A DNA stretch of 64,000 nt from Ferruginibacter lapsinanis (lineage in GTDB: Bacteria; Bacteroidota; Bacteroidia; Chitinophagales; Chitinophagaceae), in NCBI RefSeq assembly GCF_020783315.1, contig NZ_CP086063.1, forward strand, positions 310,001-374,000, given 5' to 3'. The notes below the pieces were generated by a model. The model had not been told where the DNA came from, did no database searches, and was given only the letters and a program-made list of their open reading frames with translations. A program made the translations under genes and the position numbers. The first letter of the stretch is position 1. The number at the start of each line of letters is the position of its first letter. Below are positions 9,325-18,037 of this stretch, one piece after another.

Positions 9325-10506
9325 ATCTACATAATTCAATAAATCTCCACTCATCAATACAAGTTTATCTGCTGGATGTTGTGCAATTGCATCAGCTAAC
9401 AGAGCTGCGGTGATATCGCCAGATCCATTGAATTGCATTGGAACTAACGCTAATGGAGACCCGATAATTTGTACAGGAAAAAATTCATCCAATACGCTCT
9501 TTTTATTTCTTGTACCATTAAAAGGTAATTGTTTATTATTAGGTATCGTCAGACCAAAAGAAACAGTCAAAAAAAGTTCGATAAATAATTTAAAAGTGAC
9601 CATACAGGAAAAAGGATTTCCCGGTAATGCAAACACAATGGCTCCGTTATCAAATTTGCCAAACCAAATAGGTTTACCGGGCTTGATGGCTACTTTATGA
9701 AATATTTGTTTAGCACCTAATTCTGCTAAAATACCAGGAACGTAATCTGCATCCCCTGCAGACACCCCTCCATTCAGGATCAATATATCATTCGACATAT
9801 TATTTGAGATAACTTCCTCCAATTTTACCTTGTCGTCTACTACATGCTCACAGGCTACAGGAGTTATCTGCCACTTTCTTAACAATGATCTTAAAACAGA
9901 TGCATTGCTATTGCGGATCTGAACATCCGTTGGTGTTTTATCTACATTGATCACTTCATCTCCTGTAGTGATCACCGCCACTTTTGGCAAACATTCTACT
10001 AATACTTCGTATTTACCAACTGAAGCCAATGCAGCAATGACAGCTGTATTACATTTAATTGACTGATCAATAATAATTTCTCCCACTTTTAGATCTTCAC
10101 CTTTCGTTGAAATATTTTGGCCTTTGATCACTTCGATATCATCAACAGTAATATTATTATCAGTTTGATGACAATCTTCTCTTCTTATAACACTATCTGC
10201 ATCCAAAGGAACAGCTGCACCAGTCATGATCTTGTAACATTCTTCTGATGCAATTGTCGATTGAGGCGTTTTACCAGCGTAGATCGTTTCTTTTATCTCA
10301 AATTGTCTTATCCCTTTTTCCCAATCACTTATTTTTATAGCAATACCATCCATTGATGATCGGTTAAAAGGAGGATATGCCCTATCAGCAAAAACTTTTT
10401 CTGCAATCACTCTTCCTAGGGCATCATCCAATAAGACCTTTTCAGTTCCGAAAGAATGTGCCTGTTCTATCACTAATTGTTTTGCGTCATTGTATGAGAT
10501 CATCAA
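9319..10506 (-). CDS. moeA: Molybdopterin molybdenumtransferase
   Basis: Inserts molybdate into adenylylated molybdopterin, the last general step of cofactor synthesis. The 395-residue length fits. Visible family features are the N-terminal RAYPPFNRSSMDGIAI, the MPT-binding domain with TTGDEV, ILNGGVSAGDADYVP, and GKPIWFG followed by ALPGNPFSCMVTF. It is last in the nirB-nirD-MOSC-moaC/mogA-moeA operon, 40 bp after the moaC/mogA fusion, and supplies cofactor to the nitrate reductase encoded 7 kb away. Confidence 0.93.
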   Translation of the reverse strand: MMISYNDAKQLVIEQAHSFGTEKVLLDDALGRVIAEKVFADRAYPPFNRSSMDGIAIKISDWEKGIRQFEIKETIYAGKTPQSTIASEECYKIMTGAAVPLDADSVIRREDCHQTDNNITVDDIEVIKGQNISTKGEDLKVGEIIIDQSIKCNTAVIAALASVGKYEVLVECLPKVAVITTGDEVINVDKTPTDVQIRNSNASVLRSLLRKWQITPVACEHVVDDKVKLEEVISNNMSNDILILNGGVSAGDADYVPGILAELGAKQIFHKVAIKPGKPIWFGKFDNGAIVFALPGNPFSCMVTFKLFIELFLTVSFGLTIPNNKQLPFNGTRNKKSVLDEFFPVQIIGSPLALVPMQFNGSGDITAALLADAIAQHPADKLVLMSGDLLNYVDL

Positions 10507-10546
10507 TTAAAATATTTATACTTCTATTCTACTAAATTTTAAATTC

Positions 10547-11497
10547 TTAGTGCCCTCCTCCCAACATCATTTTTCTTGCATGAAATACTGCAGGCAAAAT
10601 TGCTTCCAGGCTTTCTCTTGCACCATCTGTACTGCCGGGCAATGTAACAACTAAAGTTTTACCGATAGCTCCTGCCACTCCTCTACTCATCATGGCAAGT
10701 GGTGTACGCATTTGTCCATAATTACGGATCGCTTCTGTTATTCCATCTGCATCTCTTTCTACAATTTCTTTCACAGCACTTACTGTATTGTCTCTCGGAC
10801 CAAGGCCTGTGCCTCCGGTCGTAAAAATAAAATGCACATCTTCGGCCACCCAATCTTTTATTTGTTGTTGAATTTTTTCTTTATCATCAGGAAGAATTGA
10901 ATAATGTTTAACATTCGCATTAACTGCCATCAACATCTGTTCTATCATTTTACCGCTGCTATCTTCCCTGGTACCAGCTGCAGTAGAATCTGAACACACC
11001 AACACAGCACAAACTGGCGGTGTATTAAAGAATTTTTTACGATCACTTTTACCTCCCTTTTTCTCTAATAACTTAATGTTACCGATCTCTAATTGAGTGT
11101 CTACAGGTTTCAGCATATCATAAATTTCCAAGGCTGCAACTGATACTGCTGTTAACATCTCCATTTCAATTCCGGTGCGTCCTATTGATTTCGCTTCACC
11201 TGTAATTACAATCCCTGTTCGTTGTAAAATTGCTTCGGCAAAATTTTCTTTATGTAATTCAGCATTCAAAAAATCAAATTCAATATTCATTCCATCTATT
11301 GCTACCGGATGACAATGTGGTAACAATTGTGGTGTACTTTTTGCGCCAACAAAACCTGCAGCTCTTGCCACATCAAACAAATTACCTTTTGGTAATTCAT
11401 TATTTTTTATCAGATCAATAGTAGCCTGACTGCAAAAGATAATACCGATCGCTTTGGCCGTTCTAAGTGTGATCTGTTTGTGTGTGATATCTCTCAT
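10547..11497 (-). CDS. moaCB: Bifunctional MoaC-MogA/MoaB molybdenum cofactor protein
   Basis: A natural fusion of two cofactor enzymes. Residues about 1-150 are MoaC, which makes cyclic pyranopterin monophosphate: note FDVARAAGFVGAKSTPQLLPHCHP and the GEAKSIGRTGIEMEMLTA segment. Residues about 160-316 are a MogA/MoaB-type domain that adenylylates molybdopterin: CAVLVCSDSTAAGTREDSSG and TTGGTGLGPRDNTV are its signatures. The fusion is known from Bacteroidota. It follows the MOSC gene by 5 bp, so the two are co-transcribed. MoaA, MoaD and MoaE are not in the window. Confidence 0.9.
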   Translation of the reverse strand: MRDITHKQITLRTAKAIGIIFCSQATIDLIKNNELPKGNLFDVARAAGFVGAKSTPQLLPHCHPVAIDGMNIEFDFLNAELHKENFAEAILQRTGIVITGEAKSIGRTGIEMEMLTAVSVAALEIYDMLKPVDTQLEIGNIKLLEKKGGKSDRKKFFNTPPVCAVLVCSDSTAAGTREDSSGKMIEQMLMAVNANVKHYSILPDDKEKIQQQIKDWVAEDVHFIFTTGGTGLGPRDNTVSAVKEIVERDADGITEAIRNYGQMRTPLAMMSRGVAGAIGKTLVVTLPGSTDGARESLEAILPAVFHARKMMLGGGH

Positions 11498-11502
11498 GAT
11501 AA

Positions 11503-12321
11503 TTATACAATAATTTTTCTACGTTTAGTTTTTATTACTCTGATGGTATCTCCGATATTAATTTTACCCGATCCTCCATGAATAACATTTTGCCCAAAAT
11601 AAATATTAAAATTTTTCTTCCGATATGAAGCCAGTGTTTTCAATGGTTCTTTATTTTTTTCTGCACTATTTTGATCTATGGTAGTGATCGCACATCTGGC
11701 ACATAATTTTACTCCGTAAAAATTGATACCATTAATTTCAAATACGGCCATAGTGTCTTCTTCAAATGGTTTACCCCCTGAAAATACAATGTTTGGCCTG
11801 AAACGATCAATAGGAACCGGGGCTGACAAACGACTATTCAGATCCTGCAAAGAGGCTTCCCCAATCAATAACAGCGGATAACCATCGGACAAACTGGTGA
11901 TATCTTTATTCACTGCATAGTACGAACTAACTTTTCTTATCGTACTATCAGGCATATACACCAATCGGCAAGGTATTGACAACATTGTTGAAAACCATTT
12001 GTCAGCAACTGTACTTACCAACTGCAATTTCCCTTTATAACTCCAAACTTTTGCAATGATCATTTCCTGTGATTCAGGAATTACTGAAATATTAATGGAA
12101 GCTTTATTTATTTTATGTGATACAACAAGATGATCTCCGATTAAGTCCACCTGCAATAAAGCCATTTGAGGATATTCTCTTTGTGTGAGAAAATTATTAC
12201 CCTCATCAATCAGCATCCATCTTCTGTCGTATTGAAAGCCTCTATCAGTAAGCTCAGCAGAAGACACAGCAATCCCACCAAGAGATTTGATAGGATAAAT
12301 ATAGAGTTCGCTTACCTGCAT
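11503..12321 (-). CDS. MOSC-domain protein (YcbX-like)
   Basis: A probable molybdenum-sulfur carrier or molybdoenzyme domain. The ATG at 12321 is preferred (MQVSELYIYPIKSLGG), which is the standard beginning of the MOSC N-terminal beta-barrel; the longer frame to 12411 adds 30 cysteine- and lysine-rich residues unlike the family. The MOSC core with FRPNIVFSGGKPFEED and the cysteine-containing VKLCARCAITTID is intact; the second cysteine of such motifs binds the Moco in homologues. It sits between nirD and the moaC/mogA fusion. Substrate is unknown; reduction of N-hydroxylated compounds is known for relatives. Confidence 0.85.
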   Translation of the reverse strand: MQVSELYIYPIKSLGGIAVSSAELTDRGFQYDRRWMLIDEGNNFLTQREYPQMALLQVDLIGDHLVVSHKINKASINISVIPESQEMIIAKVWSYKGKLQLVSTVADKWFSTMLSIPCRLVYMPDSTIRKVSSYYAVNKDITSLSDGYPLLLIGEASLQDLNSRLSAPVPIDRFRPNIVFSGGKPFEEDTMAVFEINGINFYGVKLCARCAITTIDQNSAEKNKEPLKTLASYRKKNFNIYFGQNVIHGGSGKINIGDTIRVIKTKRRKIIV

Positions 12322-12492
12322 ACTGCAAATATAGTCAGAACAGCAATTAAAGAATTTGTAGAACTTCGTTGATTTTATTTTCGAGAATAGCAAAACACCT
12401 GTTAATACCATTCCGACAGAGAAGAGGCCAATACATTTTCACTATTGATAACCAGCCCCTTTCCATCGGAATGATAAACAGAGACAAGAATT

Positions 12493-12897
12493 TTATGAAT
12501 CAATACCTATATATACTTTCCCATCTTCAACTTTTATTGGATAGGTTTTTATAGCGCATTCATCACCGCTCATACATTCGCCGGTTAATAAGCTGAATGT
12601 TTTTTTATGAAACGGGCAAGCCACTTTTGGTTCGCAGGCATCACCTGTACTACCAATCATCCCACGACTTAAAGCCATTTGTTTTTTATGCGGACAAAGA
12701 TTCTGCGTAGCAAACCATTCTCCTCTACGGGTAAAATTAAAAATGGCTATTTGCTCCTCTTCGTATTTTACACAAGCGCCACCATTTTCAGAAACATCAT
12801 CTGCATAACAAGCAAAAAACCAGGTAACACCCCCATCCCCTAAAGGGGAGTTATTGAAGGTATTTTCTGTTATAATTTCACTATCAAGTTTGGCCAT
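12493..12897 (-). CDS. nirD: Nitrite reductase small subunit, Rieske-like
   Basis: Partner of NirB in NADH-dependent nitrite reduction to ammonia. The 134-residue protein has a Rieske fold with both Cys-His pairs kept (LCPHKKQ and ACPFHKK), so it probably binds a [2Fe-2S] cluster, unlike the E. coli protein. The first 25 residues are unusual: the family normally starts close to VTWFFAC, but here MAKLDSEIITENTFNN is followed by SPLGDGG, which is encoded by a copy of a CCCCTAAAGGGG repeat (12824-12855). The upstream gene nirB ends 63 bp away. Confidence 0.9.
   Translation of the reverse strand: MAKLDSEIITENTFNNSPLGDGGVTWFFACYADDVSENGGACVKYEEEQIAIFNFTRRGEWFATQNLCPHKKQMALSRGMIGSTGDACEPKVACPFHKKTFSLLTGECMSGDECAIKTYPIKVEDGKVYIGIDS
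12824..12855 (-). repeat. CCCCTAAAGGGG repeat copy A (inside nirD)
   Basis: The core CCCCCATCCCC then TAAAGGGGAGT lies in the nirD N-terminus and encodes NNSPLGDGGVT. It is nearly identical, in inverted orientation, to copy B in the nirB-nirD gap, and related to the copy at 38079. Such palindromic G/C blocks stand out strongly from the AT-rich background. Confidence 0.75.
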
Positions 12898-12932
12898 AAT
12901 ATTGTTTTTAAAAATTATTAATTTTTTTATTT

Positions 12933-12957
12933 ACTCCCCTAAAGGGGATGGGGGTAA
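12933..12957 (+). repeat. CCCCTAAAGGGG repeat copy B (nirB-nirD spacer)
   Basis: The inverted partner of copy A, about 80 bp away. The two copies could form a long-armed stem in the nirB-nirD mRNA, spanning the nirD start codon. The core differs only in the central bases. Confidence 0.72.
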
Positions 12958-12960
12958 CAA

Positions 12961-15468
12961 TTACCATTCTTTAGCTCTCACTTGCTCTCTCATTGGTACC
13001 AGTTCAGATGTTGGATCTTTTTCTTTTGGAGCATTGACGAAATGGTTAAATCGTTTACGCATTTCCGGAGTTTCAATAGCCGCTTTCCATTCGCATTGAT
13101 ATGTGTTTACATGCTGTACCATTGCCGCTTCCAACTCTTCGCAAATACCTAAACTATCATTGATGATCACATTTTTCAAATAAGCCAATCCTCCTTCCAT
13201 TTTATTCAGCCATGTAGCAGTACGAGTTAAAGGATCAGCCGTTTTCACATAGAACATCAGGAATCTATCTAAATATTTTATACAAGTCTCTTTATCAATA
13301 TCAGTAGCCAGCAATTGTGCATGCTGAGGTTTACTTCCCCCGTTTCCACATACGTATAAATTCCAACCTTTTTCTGTAGCGATAATACCAAAATCTTTAC
13401 TCTGGGCTTCCGCACATTCTCTGATGCAACCGCTCACCCCCCCTTTTAATTTATGTGGAGAACGTAATCCCTTATATCTATCTTCTACCTCAATAGCAAA
13501 ACTAACGGAGTCGTGTAACCCAAAACGACACCAGGTGCTGCCCACACAACTTTTTACTGTACGTAAAGATTTTCCGTAAGCATGTCCGCTTTCAAAACCA
13601 GCTTCGATCAACTCTTCCCAGATATCCGGCAGGTCGCTAAGATGTGCTCCGAACAGATCAATACGTTGACCTCCGGTGATCTTTGTATAGAGATTATATT
13701 TTTTTCCTACAGTACCGATGGCAATTAATTTATCGGGAGTTATCTCACCACCAGCAATACGAGGCACAACAGAATAGGTTCCTCCCTTTTGAATATTGGC
13801 CAAAAAGCGATCATTACTATCCTGTATTGTATCTTGTTTTAAAATAAGATCATTCCATAAACTGGCTAAAATACTTGCTACTACCGGCTTACACACTTCA
13901 CAACCATCTCCTTTACCGTGATGAGACAATACTTCATCATAGGTTTTGATTCCGTTTAATTTTACCAAACTCAAAAGCTCCTGACGAGAATAGTCGAAAT
14001 GCTCACACACTACATTTTTTACATACACGCCGTTGGCCTTCATCGTACCAACGATCAGGTCTTTTACCAATGGTACACAACCGCCACAACCTGTTCCCGC
14101 CTTGGTACATTTTTTCATGCCATCAACTGTGGTAACATTTTGTTCAGACACCGCTCCGCAAATTGCTCCTTTAGTAACAGCTTCGCAGCTACAGATCAAT
14201 GTCTCTTCAGGCAAACTCATTACACCAGCACCGGCATCAGCTCCTTCACCACCACGACTGCCTAAGATCAGGTCTTCGGGATTAGGAGGTAAAACAATTT
14301 TATTATTTACAGTCTGCAACAAAATATTATATGCTTCTGCATCACCAATTAAAATCCCCCCCAATAAATATTTGCCATCATTACTGATATTGATCCTTTT
14401 ATAAATGGCTTTATGGGTGTCTTCAAATACGATCGTTCTGCCATCGGGTTCCGTCACAAAAGGATCACCAAAACTTGCCACATCTACACCAATTAATTTC
14501 AATTTGGTGCTCATATCAAATCCATTAAAAGATTTATCTCCGCCGCAAAGATTGGCTGCCACCACATCTGCCATTTCATAACCTGGTGCTACCAAACCAT
14601 AAATCATTCCGTTATGCAAGGCACACTCACCAATAGCAAAAATATTTTCATCGCTGGTCTGTAATTTTTCATTCACTTGTATACCACCTCTCGATCCAAC
14701 TTCTAATCCCGACAATTTAGCCAGTTCATCACGGGGACGAATACCTGCAGATATCACCAACATATCCAGTTCCATTTTTGTATCATCAGCAAATTGCAAT
14801 GCGTTTATCGTTGTATCGCCATTGATCGAACTGGTACTTTTATTTAAATGGATGTGTAAACCCAATTCTTTCAACTTATTCTCTAACATAGCGCTGCCCG
14901 CACTATCAACTTGTCTTGGCATTAGACGTGGTGCAAATTCAATTACATGTGTTTCTTCCAGCCCCAGATCTAATAATGCTTTCGCAGCTTCTAAACCAAG
15001 TAGGCCACCACCAATTACTGCTCCTTTCTTTGCTTTTTTTGCATGCGTCTTCATCATCTCCAGGTCTTCGATGGTACGATATACAAACACCCCTTCTTTT
15101 TCAACTCCAGGAATATTTGGAACAAATGCAGAAGAACCCGTGGCCAGAATCAGGTAATCATAACTAACAGAGATCCCTTTTTGAGAATGTATAACCTTGG
15201 TAGTACGATTGATCTCCTGAACCGGATCACTTAAATGAAGGGTAATATCATTTTCGGCATACCATTCAGCAGTTGACATACTCAACTCTTCGGCTGTTTT
15301 TCCGCTGAAATATTCACTAAGATGAACCCTGTCATAAGCTCTACGAGGCTCTTCACCAAAAACTATAATGTTGAAGTCGGTTGATTTTGCTATTAATTTT
15401 TCGCAAAATTTATAGCCTACCATGCCATTGCCTATAACCACCACTGTGGGCTTAGTTGAATTTCCCAT
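12961..15468 (-). CDS. nirB: NADH-dependent nitrite reductase large subunit
   Basis: Cytoplasmic enzyme that reduces nitrite to ammonium with NADH. The 835 residues hold, in order: an FAD/NAD domain (VVIGNGMVGYKFCEKL at the start, VIGGGLLGLEAAKAL near 155), a BFD-like [2Fe-2S] domain (CSCEAVTKGAICG with CGGCVP), a second cysteine pair region, and the siroheme domain with SCVGSTWCRFG and GVSGCIRECAEA, whose four cysteines hold the [4Fe-4S]-siroheme centre. It is the first gene of the nirB-nirD-MOSC-moaC/mogA-moeA operon. The 217-bp upstream gap contains three TATGATW half-sites. Confidence 0.95.
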   Translation of the reverse strand: MGNSTKPTVVVIGNGMVGYKFCEKLIAKSTDFNIIVFGEEPRRAYDRVHLSEYFSGKTAEELSMSTAEWYAENDITLHLSDPVQEINRTTKVIHSQKGISVSYDYLILATGSSAFVPNIPGVEKEGVFVYRTIEDLEMMKTHAKKAKKGAVIGGGLLGLEAAKALLDLGLEETHVIEFAPRLMPRQVDSAGSAMLENKLKELGLHIHLNKSTSSINGDTTINALQFADDTKMELDMLVISAGIRPRDELAKLSGLEVGSRGGIQVNEKLQTSDENIFAIGECALHNGMIYGLVAPGYEMADVVAANLCGGDKSFNGFDMSTKLKLIGVDVASFGDPFVTEPDGRTIVFEDTHKAIYKRINISNDGKYLLGGILIGDAEAYNILLQTVNNKIVLPPNPEDLILGSRGGEGADAGAGVMSLPEETLICSCEAVTKGAICGAVSEQNVTTVDGMKKCTKAGTGCGGCVPLVKDLIVGTMKANGVYVKNVVCEHFDYSRQELLSLVKLNGIKTYDEVLSHHGKGDGCEVCKPVVASILASLWNDLILKQDTIQDSNDRFLANIQKGGTYSVVPRIAGGEITPDKLIAIGTVGKKYNLYTKITGGQRIDLFGAHLSDLPDIWEELIEAGFESGHAYGKSLRTVKSCVGSTWCRFGLHDSVSFAIEVEDRYKGLRSPHKLKGGVSGCIRECAEAQSKDFGIIATEKGWNLYVCGNGGSKPQHAQLLATDIDKETCIKYLDRFLMFYVKTADPLTRTATWLNKMEGGLAYLKNVIINDSLGICEELEAAMVQHVNTYQCEWKAAIETPEMRKRFNHFVNAPKEKDPTSELVPMREQVRAKEW

Positions 15469-15593
15469 TGTAGAAAATTTTTATTGGTTAATGGCAAGAA
15501 ATCGTTGAAGAATAATGAAGATTGCTAAAACAATCACATTAAAATAAATAATATTCATTATTTATATAACAATATTAAGCATAAAAATCGAAA

Positions 15594-15626
15594 TATCATA
15601 TTTTAAATCATATTATTTTAATCATA
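15594..15626 (-). promoter_or_regulatory. Tandem TATGATT half-sites upstream of nirB
   Basis: On the minus strand TATGATT, TATGATT and TATGATA occur at 15626, 15612 and 15600, 14 and 12 bp apart. The TATGATT half is also found in the perfect FNR-like palindrome at 32862 and in the region upstream of the nitrate operon. No clear -7 element at the 22-bp spacing was found, so the regulatory role is tentative. Confidence 0.35.
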
Positions 15627-15685
15627 AATTGATTTTTTATGTATAAAATGCTGATATAAAATAATATTATTAAAAAATATATGTA

Positions 15686-16753
15686 TTATTTTGGGAGATT
15701 GGTTCTTTTCCACCGACTCATTCCACCCTGGAGACTGAATACATTGGTGAAACCTTTGGAAAGCAAATGCCTTGCAGCCTGAAGACTTCGGCTGCCCATT
15801 TCGCAATAGATAATTATTGTATCGGATGATGAAAAAGGAAAGATTGTTTGTTCAATCAATGCCTGAAAAGGAATGTGACTACCGCCAATATTAAACATTT
15901 TCCGTTCATTGGCCTCTCTTACATCTATCAAATAAAATTTTTCGTTATTTGTTATTTTCTCTGACAGTGTGGTAGGAGAAATTTCAATTGACAGAGGTAG
16001 CTGATTAAATCGATCAGTACTTATTTTTCTGCTTATGAGAGATGGCTGGTATTTTATTTGCCGTGTAGTTACAGTAAGCGAATCAAATTGACAAAGTTTT
16101 CCGGCCAATACATCAGGATGATCCAAAATGATCTTTATTCCTTCATTTGCCATCATTGTTCCGATGATACCGGTGATGATATTGTAGGCTCCTATATCAG
16201 CGCAACTTTGTACCCCTTCATTATTTTCATTTGGAAATAAACAACGTAATGTAGGAGACTGCTTGTAATTAAATACTGTTATATGCCCTTCGGTTTGATG
16301 AATGGCCCCATATACCAACGGTTTATCCAAAAACACACAGGCATCATTGATTAGATATCTTACCTGAAAATTATCTGTGCAATCAACAATTACATCATAT
16401 TCATTTACTAATGACAATATATTTGTTTCATCAACAAACAGATCATGAGTTTTAAATATAACACCAGCATTATATGCAGACAATCTTTCCGCAGCAACGA
16501 ATGCTTTGCGTTTTCCAACATCATCAATAGTATATAAAACCTGCCTATGTAAGTTTGAAATAGCGATCAAGTCAAAATCGACGATACCGATCGTACCAAT
16601 ACCGGCACCTGCCAAATAGAGTAAAGATGGGCATCCTAAGCCTCCTGCACCTATTACCAATATGCTGGCTCGTTGCAATAATTGCTGTCCTTTATCTCCT
16701 ATTAAAGCTAGTTTTTGATGGCTTTGATAATATTGCCGGTGATTAAATTCCAT
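15686..16753 (-). CDS. moeB: MoeB/ThiF-type adenylyltransferase fused to rhodanese
   Basis: Activates the C-terminus of a ubiquitin-like sulfur carrier (MoaD or ThiS) with ATP and, through the rhodanese part, may supply the sulfur. Residues 1-250 are the E1-like domain with ILVIGAGGLGCPSLLYL, the DLIAISNLHRQ segment and CTDNFQVRYLIND. Residues about 265-350 are a rhodanese with active-site loop YCEMGSRS. The gene is 45 bp after the Crp gene at 16798-17427 and may be co-transcribed with it. It bridges the cofactor genes on one side and the sulfur genes on the other. Confidence 0.88.
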   Translation of the reverse strand: MEFNHRQYYQSHQKLALIGDKGQQLLQRASILVIGAGGLGCPSLLYLAGAGIGTIGIVDFDLIAISNLHRQVLYTIDDVGKRKAFVAAERLSAYNAGVIFKTHDLFVDETNILSLVNEYDVIVDCTDNFQVRYLINDACVFLDKPLVYGAIHQTEGHITVFNYKQSPTLRCLFPNENNEGVQSCADIGAYNIITGIIGTMMANEGIKIILDHPDVLAGKLCQFDSLTVTTRQIKYQPSLISRKISTDRFNQLPLSIEISPTTLSEKITNNEKFYLIDVREANERKMFNIGGSHIPFQALIEQTIFPFSSSDTIIIYCEMGSRSLQAARHLLSKGFTNVFSLQGGMSRWKRTNLPK

Positions 16754-16797
16754 TTATCAAAAATAAGAATTGATACCATCAATTACCCATACAAAAT

Positions 16798-17427
16798 TTA
16801 ACCAAAGGAGGGCAATAATTTTATTTCATTACGATAGAGAATAATTTTTTTGCTGTTTTCAAGCTGTTTTAACAGCCTGGATATAACCACCCTGGAAGTG
16901 GCCAGCTCATCGGCTATAAGATAGTGGGAAGCTTTGATGACACTAGATCCGGTTAAACGTTGTTTCTCTTTTAAATAAGCTATCAACCTGTCATCGAGTT
17001 TATGAAATGCAATGCTTTCGATTGATTTTAATAATTCAATAAAGCGTTCATTGAAGCTACGCATGATATAATTTTTCCAGCTTGGATAGTTACACAACCA
17101 GTCATCTAGCTTTACATGGGGTATAGCGATGAGCTCCACATCATCTTCTGCAATTGCCTTTACTTCACTCTTCTTTGCTTCTAAGCAACAACTATAAGCC
17201 ATAGAACAACTGTCATTACTAGACAAGTAATAAAGCAGTATCTCATTTCCATTCTCATCTAACCGATACACTTTAACAGTGCCTTTTAAAATTACAGGCA
17301 TCATACGGATATATTTTCCGTAATCCATTATCAGATCTCCTTCTTTGAAGGATTGCCAAATACCAAATTGTTGCATCTCCTGCAGCAATCCAGGTTCAAA
17401 TATATTTTTAAGGCTATCTAAATTCAT
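16798..17427 (-). CDS. Crp/Fnr-family regulator in sulfur block
   Basis: The 209-residue protein has a cyclic-nucleotide-type sensor domain (residues about 20-130, GDLIMDYGKYIRMMPVILKG) and a C-terminal helix-turn-helix with LIADELATSRVVISRLLKQLE. It has a pair of adjacent cysteines (SCCLEA near residue 75) but no FNR-type N-terminal cluster. It lies right after the YeeE/YedE genes and before moeB. It is the best candidate to bind the TGTAAC-N4-GTAAC operators of this block, though that is inferred from position only. A perfect palindrome 14 bp upstream of its start suggests autoregulation. Confidence 0.85.
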   Translation of the reverse strand: MNLDSLKNIFEPGLLQEMQQFGIWQSFKEGDLIMDYGKYIRMMPVILKGTVKVYRLDENGNEILLYYLSSNDSCSMAYSCCLEAKKSEVKAIAEDDVELIAIPHVKLDDWLCNYPSWKNYIMRSFNERFIELLKSIESIAFHKLDDRLIAYLKEKQRLTGSSVIKASHYLIADELATSRVVISRLLKQLENSKKIILYRNEIKLLPSFG

Positions 17428-17440
17428 GAAAGGATTATAA

Positions 17441-17458
17441 ATAGTGCAACAGCACTAT
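17441..17458. promoter_or_regulatory. 18-bp palindrome just upstream of the crp gene
   Basis: ATAGTGC-AACA-GCACTAT, perfect 7-bp arms with a 4-bp spacer, lying 14 to 31 bp before the start codon at 17427. The position, close to the start, fits a repressor or autoregulatory site; alternatively it is a leader hairpin. Confidence 0.5.
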
Positions 17459-17530
17459 ACAAATTTATTACATTAAACTGAAGTAGCATATATAATAAAT
17501 ACAAGCACTTAATCCATACCTATAGAAAAA

Positions 17531-18028
17531 TTAATGAGGGAGTTTTTCTCTTATGTATCCGTATACCCATGTTCCTGCAATTGCACTTAGCAGGGTAATG
17601 ACTATGACTGTAGCTCCAACTCCTATCTGTGCATATAGTGGCCCCGGGCATGCACCGGTGATAGCCCATCCTAAACCAAAGAGCAATCCCCCATACACTT
17701 GCCCCTTACTGAACGCATGAGATTTGAATTCTATTTTTTCTCCGTAGATCGTTTTGATCTTGAATTTTTTGATCAACCATACCGAAATAACACCAACAAC
17801 AACAGCACTACCTATTACGCCGTACATATGAAATGATTGCAGCCTAAACATTTCCTGAATGCGAAACCAACTGACGATCTCTGCTTTTACAAATACAATT
17901 CCAAAAGCAATACCGACAAAAAGATATTTGATATTGTGATACCATTTATGTTCTAAACTACTTTCGTTTACACACATGGCGTCTAATGAACGAACTTCAA
18001 AATCTGTATTTGTTTCTTTCGTTTGCAT
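17531..18028 (-). CDS. YeeE/YedE family sulfur transport protein (DUF6691-like)
   Basis: The 165-residue integral membrane protein has a 25-residue polar N-terminus and four predicted membrane segments. The motif GLGWAITGACPGPLYAQIG carries the conserved cysteine in a GxCPG context, which in YeeE homologues is part of a thiosulfate pathway. With the next gene it makes a two-subunit split YeeE; such pairs are frequent next to rhodaneses and TauE. The gap to the partner is 9 bp. Confidence 0.82.
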   Translation of the reverse strand: MQTKETNTDFEVRSLDAMCVNESSLEHKWYHNIKYLFVGIAFGIVFVKAEIVSWFRIQEMFRLQSFHMYGVIGSAVVVGVISVWLIKKFKIKTIYGEKIEFKSHAFSKGQVYGGLLFGLGWAITGACPGPLYAQIGVGATVIVITLLSAIAGTWVYGYIREKLPH

Positions 18029-18037
18029 AGTAGAATT

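Noticed and set aside
12409..12473. CATTCCGA / TCGGAATG inverted repeat between nirD and the MOSC gene
   Set aside because: Only 8-bp arms with a loop of about 49 bp; likely by chance.
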